64,000 bases of DNA, taken from the NCBI RefSeq assembly GCF_000430625.1, contig NZ_AUMJ01000009.1, positions 136,487 to 200,486 of the forward strand, written 5' to 3'. Of the stretch, positions 45,723 through 55,514 are shown piece after piece; position 1 is the stretch's first letter, and every line of letters starts with the position of its first letter. The translations under genes were made by a program, and so were the position numbers. The notes beneath the pieces are model-generated. The model worked only from the letters and a program-made list of their open reading frames with translations, was not told where the DNA came from and did not search any database. Origin of the DNA: Aneurinibacillus terranovensis DSM 18919 (GTDB lineage: Bacteria; Bacillota; Bacilli; Aneurinibacillales; Aneurinibacillaceae).

Positions 45723-45737
45723 TATCCCGTTAAAAAA

Positions 45738-46889
45738 CTAACTTTCTACCCGGCTAAAGAAGGTAGTGAGCGCTTTATACACTTCACCTTTTTCCCTAAT
45801 AATGCAATGTTTGAATTTCGGGTCTTTTATATTTTTATAGACGGACATCAGCGTAGAATGGCGATTATATTGATTGACCTCCCCATATCCAAACATATTG
45901 CAACAATCCATAAGCTCTTTAACAAGTTTAACGCATCGTTCATTATCGGAAGTTAAGTTATCCCCGTCTGAGAAGTGAAACGGATAAATATTGTATAGGG
46001 AAGGGTTATATCTTTCATGAATAATATCCAGCGCTTTCCGGTAGACCGATGAGCAGATCGTTCCGCCGCTCTCTCCCTTTGAGAAAAATGCTTCTTCTGT
46101 GACTTCCTTTGCCTCCGTGTGATGGGCGATAAACACAATTTCAACCTTCTCATATTTCGTGCGCAGGAACCGAACCATCCAGAAGAAAAAGCTGCGCGCC
46201 ACATATTTCTCAAGAACCCCCATCGAGCCGCTCGTATCCATCATGGCTAAAATCACGGCATTGGAGTGAGGTTGTATGATGTCCTCCCACGTTTTGAAGC
46301 GCAAATCATCGTTGGAGATTCTCCATTTATTCTTTTTTCCCTGCAATCCGTTGCGCCGCAGAGCTTCGAGGAGCGTTCTTTTCTTATCAATATTGCCCAT
46401 GAGCCCCTTTTTCCGGATATCATTAAACCGGATATCCGTTATGACAATCTCGTCCTGATCTTTTTGCTGAAGATTAGGCAATTCCATCTCGGCAAACAAC
46501 AGTTCTTGAAGCTCTTCAACGGTAATTTCGGCCTCGTAATACTCTTCACCCGGCTGGTCTCCGGCACCTTGGCCTTTTCCTGGCCCCTGATCCGCAGGAT
46601 CCCCATCGCGGGCAACAACATCTCCGACTTTGGATTTTCCGTTACCCTGCCCCACATGCTGGCTTTTATTATAATTGTATCGAATACGGTATTCATCAAG
46701 CGAACGGATCGGAATTTTGACCATATCTCGTCCGTTTGACATTATAATCGTTTCTTCACTAACCAGATCGGGGAGATTTTTTTTAATTGCTTCCTTTACT
46801 TTTTCCTTATGGCGCAGTTGATCCTGATACCCTTTACGGTGCAGGGACCAGTCCTCCTGCGAGATAATAAACAGAGGATGATTTTCCAT
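45738..46889 (-). CDS. yhbH: YhbH, DUF444 / von Willebrand A-like sporulation protein
   Basis: 383 residues. An N-terminal charged region has a glycine-rich linker (about 85-115, [15 protein letters not shown]), then a VWA-like domain with the metal-site motif MMDTSGSMG and the late KALTTFF end. It is encoded between prkA and spoVR on one strand and preceded by GGGAGAAGGGGGAG. In Enterobacteria its homologue YeaH acts with the YeaG kinase in stress responses; sigma-E control is known in B. subtilis. Confidence 0.94.
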   Translation of the reverse strand: MENHPLFIISQEDWSLHRKGYQDQLRHKEKVKEAIKKNLPDLVSEETIIMSNGRDMVKIPIRSLDEYRIRYNYNKSQHVGQGNGKSKVGDVVARDGDPADQGPGKGQGAGDQPGEEYYEAEITVEELQELLFAEMELPNLQQKDQDEIVITDIRFNDIRKKGLMGNIDKKRTLLEALRRNGLQGKKNKWRISNDDLRFKTWEDIIQPHSNAVILAMMDTSGSMGVLEKYVARSFFFWMVRFLRTKYEKVEIVFIAHHTEAKEVTEEAFFSKGESGGTICSSVYRKALDIIHERYNPSLYNIYPFHFSDGDNLTSDNERCVKLVKELMDCCNMFGYGEVNQYNRHSTLMSVYKNIKDPKFKHCIIREKGEVYKALTTFFSRVES

Positions 46890-46909
46890 ATCCGCTCCCC
46901 CTTCTCCCG

Positions 46910-48814
46910 CTACCTGTTCAACAGGCTTCCAACATACCGGAGAAGTTCATTGGCACATATCGGGCAATACCCGTGCTCATCGATCAGCCGTGCCGTTACC
47001 TCATTTACTTTTTTCAGTTGAACTTCATCAGGCGTTTTGCTGGAAGTCGTAATTTTTACAACATCCTTCAAATCGGCAAACAGTTTTTTCTCAATCGCTT
47101 CACGCAGTCTGTCATGGCTGCTGTAATCAAACCTTTTTCCTTTGCGTGCATATGCGGAAATTCGAATGAGAATCTCTTCGCGGAATGCTTTTTTTGCATT
47201 TTCCGAAATCCCGATTTGCTCCTCAATGGAACGCATAAGTTTCTCATCGGCATCCATCTCTTCACCGGTAATCGGGTCGCGCATTTTCGTTTTGTTGCAG
47301 TAGGATTCAACGTTGTCAAGATAATTATCCATCAGTGTTTTTGCGGATTCCTCATATGAGTACACGAAGGCTTTCTGCACTTCTTTCTTCGCCAGTTCGT
47401 CGTATTCTTTGCGGGCGACGGAAATGAAGCTCAGGGAACGTTCTTTTTCTTCTTTTGAAATCGTAGCGCTCTGGTCCAATCCGTCCTTGAGTGCCCGCAG
47501 GATATCGAGCGCGTTTATGCACTCGGTGTCACGGCGAATGAGTGCGCTGGAAATCCGATTGATGACATACCTCGGATCGATGCCGCTCATGCCTTCATCA
47601 GCAAACTCATTCTGCAGTTCTTTAACGTCGGACTCTTTAAATCCTTCGACAGAGTCTCCATTGTATAAACGCATTTTCTTAAGCAGGTCAACCCCCTGCT
47701 TTTTGGAATCCTTCAGGCGGGTGAGGATAGAGAAAATAGCGGCGGCACGCAGGGCGTGAGGCGCAATATGAACATGGCCAAGTTCGCTTTGTTTAATGAG
47801 TTTCGTATAGATTTTCTCTTCGTCTGTCACGCGCAGATTGTACGGCATGCGCATAACGATAATACGCGATTGTAACGCCTCATTCTTTTTATTGCCGATG
47901 AAAGAACGGTATTCCGCTTCATTCGTATGGGCAACGATAAGTTCGTCCGCTGATATTAATGCAAAGCGGCCTGCCTTAAAGTTTCCTTCCTGGGTCAGCG
48001 ATAAAAGATTCCAGAGGAATTTCTCATCGCACTTCAGCATTTCCTGGAATTCCATCAAACCGCGGTTTGCTTTGTTTAATTCCCCGTCAAACCGGTACGC
48101 CCGCGGGTCAGATTCTGATCCGTATTCTGTTATAGTGGAGAAATCAATGCTTCCGGTAAGGTCGGCAATATCCTGTGATTTCGGGTCTGACGGGCTGAAT
48201 GTTCCAATCCCTTTACGTTTCGCTTCCGAGAAAAGAACCCGTTCCACCGGCATATCTTCGATCCGACCGAAATAATCGGTTTCCAGACGCATGGTGCAGT
48301 ACGGGCAGAGTTCTCCTTCGATTCGCACACCTAATTCATTTGCCACATCCTCGCGCATTTCATGCGGAATCAGATGCAGCGGTTCTTCATGCATGGGACA
48401 TCCTTTGATGGCGTATACCGCTCCCTCATCCGTCCGGGAAAAATGCTCCATCCCGCGTTTCAACATAGTGACAAGCGTCGATTTCCCGCCGCTTACAGGC
48501 CCCATTAGTAAAAGAATTCTTTTTCTTACATCCAGGCGCATAGCGGCCGAGTGAAAATATTCTTCCACTAATTTTTCAATGGAACGGTCGAGGCCAAAAA
48601 TTTCGCGGCTAAAAAATTTATAGCTTTTACTGCCGTCCTCATTATGTTCTATCCCGGCATGTTTGATCATATTGTAGACACGGGAGTGGGCGGTTTGCGT
48701 TACATTAGGATTATTCTTTACGATTTTCAGATAGTCAGCGAAGGAACCTTCCCAGGCCAGCTGTTCTTCACGCGCACGATATTCTGAAATCCTTCTTACG
48801 ATATCCATGGGCAC
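46910..48814 (-). CDS. prkA: PrkA AAA+ serine kinase/protease-type protein
   Basis: 634 residues, standard length. An N-terminal AAA+ domain carries Walker [12 protein letters not shown] near 105 and [20 protein letters not shown] zinc-like CPYC is near 170, and the C-terminal kinase-like domain (about 420-634) ends with [12 protein letters not shown]. In Bacillus PrkA acts early in sporulation; both kinase and protease activities have been reported. It is the first gene of prkA-yhbH-spoVR, with 20 bases to yhbH. I could not find a convincing sigma-E promoter in 48815-48930. Confidence 0.95.
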   Translation of the reverse strand: MPMDIVRRISEYRAREEQLAWEGSFADYLKIVKNNPNVTQTAHSRVYNMIKHAGIEHNEDGSKSYKFFSREIFGLDRSIEKLVEEYFHSAAMRLDVRKRILLLMGPVSGGKSTLVTMLKRGMEHFSRTDEGAVYAIKGCPMHEEPLHLIPHEMREDVANELGVRIEGELCPYCTMRLETDYFGRIEDMPVERVLFSEAKRKGIGTFSPSDPKSQDIADLTGSIDFSTITEYGSESDPRAYRFDGELNKANRGLMEFQEMLKCDEKFLWNLLSLTQEGNFKAGRFALISADELIVAHTNEAEYRSFIGNKKNEALQSRIIVMRMPYNLRVTDEEKIYTKLIKQSELGHVHIAPHALRAAAIFSILTRLKDSKKQGVDLLKKMRLYNGDSVEGFKESDVKELQNEFADEGMSGIDPRYVINRISSALIRRDTECINALDILRALKDGLDQSATISKEEKERSLSFISVARKEYDELAKKEVQKAFVYSYEESAKTLMDNYLDNVESYCNKTKMRDPITGEEMDADEKLMRSIEEQIGISENAKKAFREEILIRISAYARKGKRFDYSSHDRLREAIEKKLFADLKDVVKITTSSKTPDEVQLKKVNEVTARLIDEHGYCPICANELLRYVGSLLNR

Positions 48815-48953
48815 TCCTCTCCTTTTCTTTGTTCCAATATGAGTGTTTAGGGTGCATTTTTACTATCCTATTCCGTACATGCGGATCAGATGCAGGCTTC
48901 TTCACAAAAAAGCCACCGTCTGGTCGATTACATAGCTTGTTTTACGCTGGCAG

Positions 48954-48982
48954 TTCACATGTCAAGCGGAATTCGCTATAAT
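48954..48982 (+). promoter_or_regulatory. Sigma-A promoter of a 28-codon gene
   Basis: TTCACA, a 17-base spacer, TATAAT. The ATG of the small frame is 37 bases beyond the -10 end. Confidence 0.7.
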
Positions 48983-49019
48983 AAGATGTAAAATATACAT
49001 ATAGAGAGGGGAAAAAGAA

Positions 49020-49106
49020 ATGTTTATTATTTGCACAATTTTAGTACTATTTCTCATTGCCATTTTGACAGCCGGTTATAATGAAGATAAGACTTGGAAC
49101 TTATAA
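49020..49106 (+). CDS. Small membrane peptide, 28 residues
   Basis: MFIICTILVLFLIAILTAGY followed by NEDKTWNL. One hydrophobic span fills residues 2-19, then a short polar tail. Support comes from its surroundings: a good sigma-A promoter, GAGAGGGG nine bases before the ATG, and a terminator six bases after the stop, so the unit is a complete miniature gene. No family is recognised; a regulatory or membrane-stress peptide is conceivable. Confidence 0.68.
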   Translation: MFIICTILVLFLIAILTAGYNEDKTWNL

Positions 49107-49111
49107 ACAAA

Positions 49112-49147
49112 AAAAGACCGGTGCCTCAGCAGAGATACCGGTCTTTT
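49112..49147. terminator. Bidirectional terminator
   Basis: AAAAGACCGGT, a 14-base loop, ACCGGTCTTTT. Shared by the small peptide gene (plus) and metQ (minus). Confidence 0.9.
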
Positions 49148-49165
49148 CGTATATCATTGAAAGGA

Positions 49166-50029
49166 TTAGAATACAGGCACTACCGCACCTTTGTATTTAT
49201 CTTCAATGAATTTTTTAACGTCATCAGATTTTAATACTTGAATTAGCTTTTGAATTTCAGGGCGTTTCTCATCGCCGGCTTTGACGCAAATCACGTTAGC
49301 AAATGTTTTCGCCGCTTCGGAACCTTTCTTTTCCATCATCAGCGCGTCAGAAAGTTTTAATCCGGCCTGCATAGCGTAATTTCCGTTGATAACCGCGTAA
49401 TCAACCTCACCCAATGCGCGTCCAAGCATAGCGGCATCCATCGGTTTGATTACAATTTTATGCGGGTTTTGCACAATGTCTTCTTTTGTTAAATCGTTAA
49501 GCTTTTTACCAGGTGTAAGCTTAATCCAGCCTTTTGTTTCAAGCAGTTTAAGCGCGCGTGCACCGTTGGATACATCATTCGGAATGGCTACCACTGCACC
49601 GCTCTTCGGGTCTTGTGTTTTTTGTTTTCCGCCAAAGATACCCATTGGTTCGAAGTGAATGCCATCTAATGGAACGATGTGCGTATTATGTTTTTTGTTG
49701 AAGTCATCAAGATAAGGAACCGTTTGGAAGTAGTTCGCATCAATTTGCTTATCTTCAAGCGCCATATTCGGCAGTACATAATCATCGAATACTTTCACCG
49801 TCATATCAACGCCCTGCTGCTTCAGCTTGTCTTTCACAAAGTTAAGAATTTCGGCATGCGGTACAGCAGATGCTCCCACTGTAATTTTCTGCACTGCAAT
49901 ACTGTTATTGTTATTTCCTGCTGCCGCGTTATTGCTGTTATTCGGTTGCGATTGGCTTGCTCCGTTGCCGCATGCTGCAAGCAATCCGAATGTCAGCAGC
50001 AATGAAATGGCAATCAACCATTTTTTCAT
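49166..50029 (-). CDS. metQ: Methionine ABC transporter substrate-binding lipoprotein
   Basis: 287 residues from ATG 50029 behind GGGGG; the longer frame to 50068 would precede the signal peptide. The lipobox LLAACG anchors it outside the membrane. The NlpA-type body has DDYVLPNMALEDKQIDANYF and QTVPYLDDF. It delivers D/L-methionine to a MetNI transporter, but neither metN nor metI follows: a terminator ends the transcript. The SAM-I riboswitch upstream confirms methionine control. Confidence 0.94.
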   Translation of the reverse strand: MKKWLIAISLLLTFGLLAACGNGASQSQPNNSNNAAAGNNNNSIAVQKITVGASAVPHAEILNFVKDKLKQQGVDMTVKVFDDYVLPNMALEDKQIDANYFQTVPYLDDFNKKHNTHIVPLDGIHFEPMGIFGGKQKTQDPKSGAVVAIPNDVSNGARALKLLETKGWIKLTPGKKLNDLTKEDIVQNPHKIVIKPMDAAMLGRALGEVDYAVINGNYAMQAGLKLSDALMMEKKGSEAAKTFANVICVKAGDEKRPEIQKLIQVLKSDDVKKFIEDKYKGAVVPVF

Positions 50030-50106
50030 GTTAATACCCCCATTTTTTGTATTTGTATTTGTCATCATCAGAGTTAAGCATCTTCGCGCAGGCCCAGCGT
50101 AAGATA

Positions 50107-50290
50107 CAAAAAAACCTCTTGGCAGAACCAGGAGGGGTGTCTTGTTTAGACGCTACTCTTATCTGCCAGGATCGTTATCCTGCTGGAATTGGCACAGCAT
50201 TCTTTCTTAATTATATACATCATCAAGAAAAAATCCGCTGCCGGGCTTCATCGGGCCAGTCCCTCCACCTCTCTCGATAAGCGAGATATT
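50107..50290 (-). ncRNA. SAM-I riboswitch (S-box) leader of metQ
   Basis: On the minus strand CTTATCGAGAGAGGTGGAGG, GACTGGCCCGATGAAGCCCG and a closing GCAGATAAGAG reproduce the S-box core, with CTTATC/GATAAG forming P1. It is followed by a terminator, CCTCCTGG-TTCT-CCAAGAGG plus seven T. High SAM should end transcription before metQ. Confidence 0.95.
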
Positions 50291-50401
50291 AAATTTTTCA
50301 CACAAAAATTATAATACGGTGAATCATGATTCGTGTCAATCTTTCTGTAAATAATATTTATTTTAAAAACAGTCTAACTACTGACCGAGACGAACCAGAT
50401 T

Positions 50402-51130
50402 CTAACGAACCGAGAAAATGCCGCTCCTGCTCGTTAACTGTTCACCGAACTGATCCAGCGTTCCAGACGCGTCCACACGATACTGGGGTGCCCCGCGGTC
50501 GATTTTGTAATCGGTCACAAAAAAAGTTCTCATGCCAATTTCACTGGCTACCATGTCCTGCTGCATATCGTTGCCAATCATGATACACTGCTCCGGTTTC
50601 ATCCCGATCTGTTCGCAGATTTCTTCGTAATATTTTGGATTGGGTTTGCAGAAATGCGAGTTTTCAAAAACGGTTACCCAATCGAAGGAAGAGGCATCGA
50701 TGCCCGCCCATTTCATCCGCTCCATAATGGCCGCTTCGGGAAAAACAGCGTTTGTCGCAATAACAAGTTTATAGCCCTGCCTTTTAGCTTCCTCCACTAC
50801 TTTAGCCGTGGCAGGATGAGGCTGGATGTCCTCGCGCAACAGTGGAAACTCCTCCTCGTAAAACCGGTCGATTGACGGCCATATTTCGTCGCGTGACAGA
50901 TTGCACAGTTTGAGAAAAACTTCCTCGAAAACCTGCGCATTTGTTGTTGCCGCATCTTCATCCGCTATCACATGTTTCGTCGCGGTCCATAGGGACGTAA
51001 CCAGAACATCCGGATCAATAATAGCGGCTGTGTATTCGCCGAGCCGCTTCATATAACGGCGAATAAACGCCTCCGTATCGATGGCCAGCAAAGTACCGTC
51101 CAAATCAAAAAGCATCGCTTTGTCCGCCAA
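50402..51130 (-). CDS. HAD-superfamily phosphatase
   Basis: 242 residues. It starts at TTG 51130 with GGGGGG seven bases upstream. HAD motif I is LFDLDGTLL, motif II IATNAV, lysine motif III FCKPNPKYY, and motif IV MIGNDMQQD. A helical cap lies between I and II. The substrate is unknown. It may be cotranscribed with trmL, which ends 36 bases upstream on the same strand. Confidence 0.88.
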   Translation of the reverse strand: MADKAMLFDLDGTLLAIDTEAFIRRYMKRLGEYTAAIIDPDVLVTSLWTATKHVIADEDAATTNAQVFEEVFLKLCNLSRDEIWPSIDRFYEEEFPLLREDIQPHPATAKVVEEAKRQGYKLVIATNAVFPEAAIMERMKWAGIDASSFDWVTVFENSHFCKPNPKYYEEICEQIGMKPEQCIMIGNDMQQDMVASEIGMRTFFVTDYKIDRGAPQYRVDASGTLDQFGEQLTSRSGIFSVR

Positions 51131-51166
51131 GCGGAGTCCCCCCTCGATTTATGTTGCGTCTGGCGT

Positions 51167-51631
51167 TCACTTCATTCCCGGATAGCCAATCTGCCTTAAC
51201 CCTTCATACAATACAATGGCAGCCGTATTAGAAAGATTAAGGGAGCGGGTTGCGCTGCCCATCGGTATCCGAATCACCTGGCCGGGATAATGCATAAGAA
51301 TGTCAACCGGAATGCCACTCGTTTCTTTGCCAAACACAAAAAAATCACCATCCCTGTACTCCACATCGGAATGGTAGATTTCTCCATGTGTTTCAATAAA
51401 AAAGAACCGTCCATTGGGATGCCGGTCAATAAACTCGGCAAAAGACTCATAATATGTAAGATCGACCGCATGCCAGTAATCAAGGCCAGCCCGCTTTAAA
51501 TATTTATCATCTGTCGAAAAACCAAGCGGTTTAATCAAATGGAGTTTTGTTCCTGTTGCCGCGCATGTGCGGGCAATGTTTCCTGTGTTAGCCGGAATTA
51601 ATGGCTCGTAAAGCACAATGTTGAAAGCCAT
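51167..51631 (-). CDS. trmL: tRNA (cytidine/uridine-34 2'-O)-methyltransferase
   Basis: A 154-residue SPOUT methyltransferase (formerly CspR/YibK) that methylates the wobble ribose of certain leucine tRNAs. Signatures are NTGNIARTCAA, FGKETSGIP and the knot end GSATRSLNLSNTAAIVLYE. Its position beside the yhbB homologue matches B. subtilis. Confidence 0.95.
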   Translation of the reverse strand: MAFNIVLYEPLIPANTGNIARTCAATGTKLHLIKPLGFSTDDKYLKRAGLDYWHAVDLTYYESFAEFIDRHPNGRFFFIETHGEIYHSDVEYRDGDFFVFGKETSGIPVDILMHYPGQVIRIPMGSATRSLNLSNTAAIVLYEGLRQIGYPGMK

Positions 51632-51664
51632 CTTATTTTCACCTCAGGTATTATCATAGCATAT

Positions 51665-52663
51665 TCAGCTTAAAAGGTGAAAAAATCGATACTGAATCTG
51701 AGGGGTATAAGCGCTGGAATCATGGTAATCCCAATAACGGTGCCGGCTGTTCGTTGTATGGGCATTGACAAGCGGCATCCCGTTATAATCTTTAGCCACC
51801 ACAATCGTATTGTGCTGCCAGTGGCCGTCTCCATCAAAATCATAACAAATTACATCCCCTACCGACAGCTCCACCGCACTTACCTTTCTTTCCGTTCGCA
51901 TATATTTGCCATGCTCTAAAACCCAGCGCAGGCTGTGCGCTACCGCCCAGCTGTAGCTCCACGATTCATTGGCGGTACCCGATTGTCGATACCACCAGCC
52001 GCTGTTCCGTTTTCCGGTCATTGACATTGGGACTCCCCCTGCATAAAGGCATTGGGAAATAAAATTGGTACAGTCTACCTCAAACGTATGAAACCGGGGA
52101 TTGTAATCATTCCACCAAATTTCTGCATAGCGAACAGCCTGAATACGATCATAGCTGTATTGCCTCTCTTCCGATAAAGGTTCCTCTGTAAACCCGCCCA
52201 ACATGTTCTGCGTCATTTGAAATGGATAATTGGTTTGTTTACTCGATACTTCCGCGTCTTCTATCGTTGCAGCCGGTTCTTTCTCATACGTTGGACGAAT
52301 ACGTTGATCGAACCAGATCAGCCACGTGTCCTCCTGCTTATGCAGCGTGATTCGCTGGATGCTCTCTTTAGCCTGTTCATAAATGTGACGGCCCAATCGG
52401 TAAATATACGATTCAATTCCTGTGACGTGTACAACAACCTCATCCGGGTGGCTTTTTTCTACGGCTAGCCGTTTTATATCGATCCTGCTTTTTAAAGGAA
52501 TTATGTTTCGTTCCCGCTGCTGACGGTGAATGCGCCCATACTGTTCAAGGATTTGTTTTCTCGTATGGCCGCCCATCACGGAAAAAATCCCGTCATCATT
52601 TTCAATTAACAGGCGGGTTTTATGATAAAAATACTTTTCCAGCACTTCATTCCAGTTTGCCAT
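51665..52663 (-). CDS. yhbB: YhbB-like putative amidase
   Basis: 332 residues, no signal peptide. The C-terminal half (about 175-330) is an Amidase_6-type papain-like fold: DCTNFISQCLYAGG with the candidate nucleophile cysteine, GDVICYDFDGDGHWQHNTIV with a candidate histidine, then HTTNSRHRYWDY. The N-terminal half is a family-specific region. It was probably named amidase by similarity; activity is unproven. Confidence 0.85.
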   Translation of the reverse strand: MANWNEVLEKYFYHKTRLLIENDDGIFSVMGGHTRKQILEQYGRIHRQQRERNIIPLKSRIDIKRLAVEKSHPDEVVVHVTGIESYIYRLGRHIYEQAKESIQRITLHKQEDTWLIWFDQRIRPTYEKEPAATIEDAEVSSKQTNYPFQMTQNMLGGFTEEPLSEERQYSYDRIQAVRYAEIWWNDYNPRFHTFEVDCTNFISQCLYAGGVPMSMTGKRNSGWWYRQSGTANESWSYSWAVAHSLRWVLEHGKYMRTERKVSAVELSVGDVICYDFDGDGHWQHNTIVVAKDYNGMPLVNAHTTNSRHRYWDYHDSSAYTPQIQYRFFHLLS

Positions 52664-52752
52664 TCTCCCCCTCCTTCTGCCCTTACCATCCTATGCAGGA
52701 GAGAGAACAAAAACACTAAAAAATGTTTTAAAAACGGCAAAGTTTATTGGAA

Positions 52753-53385
52753 TTACTTCTGCAATTCTCCTTCAATTGTTGTTTGAATAATAATCCGGAG
52801 GGCCTGCAGCATCGTGTCATGAGAAAGCGTCGGCAGCGTTGGTTTGTCGAGTGCCATTTCGGTTGACGCCGGAAAATGGATAAATCCCGCCGTGGTCGAC
52901 AGGTTATTTCTCCGAATGTAATCAAGGACACCATACATCGTATTATTACAAATATAGGTGCCGGCGGTGTTGGAAATAAAGGCAGGGATACCCTGTTCTA
53001 GAAGCCGATTTACGATTTCACGGATGGGAAGCCGGGTAAAGAGCCCATCCGGGCCCTCTGGATTAATCGGCTGGTCAACAGGTTTGGTTCCTTTATTATC
53101 CGGCACAGGATCTTCAGCCATCGTGTCCTTTACGTTAACGGCGATTCGTTCGGGGGTTACCGCGGACCTGCCCGCATATAATCCACAGGAAATAACCGCA
53201 TCCGGTTTAAAATCACGCATTTCTTCTATGATTCGCGCCGCACACTCATCATAATGGACCGGCAGCAGCACGGTGCGTATTTCTACATTCTCAAACATTA
53301 CATTGGCAATATCTTTTACGAGTCTTTCCGTCGGATTAATCGCAGCGCCTCCAAAAGGTTCAAATCCGGAAAGTAAGATTTTCAT
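52753..53385 (-). CDS. pcp: Pyroglutamyl-peptidase I
   Basis: A 210-residue cysteine peptidase that removes N-terminal pyroglutamate. N-terminal GFEPFGGAAINPTE, nucleophile in SNTAGTYICNNTMYG, and the histidine in GFIHFPAS complete the Glu-Cys-His triad (glutamate in TPERIAVNV). It follows the DUF969-DUF979 membrane pair on the same strand with a 36-base gap. Confidence 0.95.
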   Translation of the reverse strand: MKILLSGFEPFGGAAINPTERLVKDIANVMFENVEIRTVLLPVHYDECAARIIEEMRDFKPDAVISCGLYAGRSAVTPERIAVNVKDTMAEDPVPDNKGTKPVDQPINPEGPDGLFTRLPIREIVNRLLEQGIPAFISNTAGTYICNNTMYGVLDYIRRNNLSTTAGFIHFPASTEMALDKPTLPTLSHDTMLQALRIIIQTTIEGELQK

Positions 53386-53421
53386 TATCGCTCCTCCTCT
53401 TGCTTAACTTTTCAGTATTCC

Positions 53422-54387
53422 TTAGAAGTGATAGACCAAAAAGTACATTAACACAATGTTAATTCCTAACAAAACAACTCCAATCGGAACTTGCGCCTTA
53501 ATAACGGCGTTCTTATCCTTTAAATCGAGAAGCATAGCCGGTACAATATTGAAGTTGGCGGCCATGGGTGTCATTAACGTCCCGCAGTAGCCTGCAAACA
53601 TACCAATTGCCGCCATAATCGCAGGATTTCCGCCATGGGCGTGAACAATTAGCGGCAAGCCAATTCCACCGGTAATAACTGCAAAAGCAGCGAAAGCATT
53701 CCCCATAATCATTGTAAAGAGGGCCATTCCAATACAATAAGCTGCCACAGCCACAAATGGAATCTGAGTCGGTAGAACATCACCGACTACTTTAGATACC
53801 ACATCCCCTACGCCCGCTTTGGCAAAAATCGCCCCCAAAGCAGATAACATCTGAGGTAAGATGATGGCCCATCCAACGGTTTCCATCAACCGGCTGCCCT
53901 CATTCATTGGAACAGAAAATTTAGCCTTTGTTAAGTACTGCGCTGAGAAGAAAGCAATAATCGTACTTAAGCCAAGTGCAATCAAAGTAACCATTTCCGG
54001 GTCCACAAGGTTTACGTTGCCAAAATGGATTTTATCCAGTGTGAAGCTGCCAATTACGGTAAGAACCGGGATGACCAGAGCAGGGATAAAAATCTTGTCT
54101 TTTAATCTTGCGGCATGAGCTTCACGCTCTGATTTCGGATGTTCCTCATGTTTACTTTCCCGCACCTTGCCGGCGGCAGCAATAACAACCATAATCAGAA
54201 CGAGATAGCCTGTCACTACATAAGGGATTGCCTGTCCGAAAAGGAAAGTAAAAGCAAAAATTCCCCAGAATAAGGAAGAGCCGATTCGGCTGGGATGGTT
54301 CGGATTTCTTGCTACACGATAGGCTACAAAGGCAACAATGATCCCCAATAAGTAATAAATATGGTCAAGTGTAATGATATTTTTCAC
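53422..54387 (-). CDS. DUF979 membrane protein, pcp-linked
   Basis: 321 residues from GTG 54387, behind AAGGGGGG; the frame stays open to 54477 through the end of the upstream gene. About nine membrane spans, with GGIGLPLIVHAHGGNPAIMA and CGTLMTPMAANFNIVPAMLL. It pairs with DUF969 just upstream. The order DUF969-DUF979-pcp suggests an importer for pyroglutamyl peptides or 5-oxoproline; this is inference from neighbours. Confidence 0.85.
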   Translation of the reverse strand: MKNIITLDHIYYLLGIIVAFVAYRVARNPNHPSRIGSSLFWGIFAFTFLFGQAIPYVVTGYLVLIMVVIAAAGKVRESKHEEHPKSEREAHAARLKDKIFIPALVIPVLTVIGSFTLDKIHFGNVNLVDPEMVTLIALGLSTIIAFFSAQYLTKAKFSVPMNEGSRLMETVGWAIILPQMLSALGAIFAKAGVGDVVSKVVGDVLPTQIPFVAVAAYCIGMALFTMIMGNAFAAFAVITGGIGLPLIVHAHGGNPAIMAAIGMFAGYCGTLMTPMAANFNIVPAMLLDLKDKNAVIKAQVPIGVVLLGINIVLMYFLVYHF

Positions 54388-54400
54388 CGGTATCCCCCCC

Positions 54401-55111
54401 TTACGCTTCGAATTGTTCAGCAGATACAGGACCAGATTCCAACTTCGTCGCCATTTCCCGTTCCATTCGTTTATCAAGCCTGCGCAACCTCCACCAGGAG
54501 AGCAAATAGGCGGCGATAGCGGTAGGAAGCCCCCAGAGCGCCATATCCCATACGCCGACTTTCATTCCAACGGAATCAAAGTACCCCTTCATTAAGAGAA
54601 TTGCCCCTGTCGCAATAAAAATATCTTCACCGAAGAAGTAACCGACATTCTCCATTGCTGCAGCGTGAGCTTTGATTTCATTCTGCAAATGTTCAGGAAT
54701 CGGGCCGTGCTTTGCGGTTGCCGCTCCCTCCGCCATAGGTGCCACGATAGGACGAACGGTTTGCGGGTGACCCCCAATGTTCAAACCGAGAGCAGATGAC
54801 CATTCACGGATAAATAAATACCAGAGCATGACTCTTCCCGCTGTAGCACCCTTTGCTTTTCTAATCAACACCTCCGCCCTTTCTTTTAGACCATACCGTT
54901 CGAGGATTCCTATAACCGGCAGCGTTAAAATAATGGGCAAAGACATATAACGATTGGTAATAAAGGCTTCTCCAAATTTGCCCATAATGTCATTGAAAGG
55001 CATACCTGCGATAAGCCCGGTTACCACACCACCCGCTAATACAACAAGCAGCGTGTTAAAACGGAAGGCAAAACCTAATGCTACAATTAAAATTCCAATC
55101 AGTTTAATCAT
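54401..55111 (-). CDS. DUF969 membrane protein, pcp-linked
   Basis: 236 residues from ATG 55111 (AAAGGAGTG upstream). About five spans, with the family parts LVVLAGGVVTGLIAGMPF and MLWYLFIREWSSALGLNIGG. Ends 13 bases before the DUF979 start, so the two probably form one transporter. The 5' region (55112-55370) is AT-rich, contains several short palindromes around 55235-55300 and no gene. Confidence 0.85.
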   Translation of the reverse strand: MIKLIGILIVALGFAFRFNTLLVVLAGGVVTGLIAGMPFNDIMGKFGEAFITNRYMSLPIILTLPVIGILERYGLKERAEVLIRKAKGATAGRVMLWYLFIREWSSALGLNIGGHPQTVRPIVAPMAEGAATAKHGPIPEHLQNEIKAHAAAMENVGYFFGEDIFIATGAILLMKGYFDSVGMKVGVWDMALWGLPTAIAAYLLSWWRLRRLDKRMEREMATKLESGPVSAEQFEA

Positions 55112-55375
55112 ATCCGCACTCCTTTCTGTGATCATTGGATTAGACATTTCATCCCTGCATGATCTCGATTCACTTAGTCACTTTAACTTAGCTGCTGTTT
55201 TTACTTTTTTGTCCCTATTAACTATTTAGTTCTGAATTTCGGAATTATAGTTTCACTTATTTTATTTGTTTAAGATATTTTACAATTCGAAATAGTGAAT
55301 AACAAGAGGTTTTATTTTCCATAGTGCCGTTAAATGTGTTTTTATTGTGAAATGATGCAGCAATGGACCAAAAAC

Positions 55376-55418
55376 AAAAAGCCATTGAGCGGGGATATCC
55401 CCTTGCTCAATGGCTTTT
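55376..55418 (-). terminator. Terminator of the cytochrome gene
   Basis: AAAAAGCCATTGAGC and GCTCAATGGCTTTTG arms with GGGGATATCCCC, itself a palindrome, in the loop. Confidence 0.85.
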
Positions 55419-55514
55419 GCTTCCCATGGTATAAGTTTTGTCGTTCAACTTTTCCTTTCCAGATACTCTGATGGAATTCCGTCCCGTCTTTGAAACAGAT
55501 CGGCCATCCAACCT

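Noticed and set aside
55225..55260. CodY-box-like sequence before DUF969
   Set aside because: Only about 9 of 15 positions agree with AATTTTCWGAAAATT, no better than other AT-rich DNA here.
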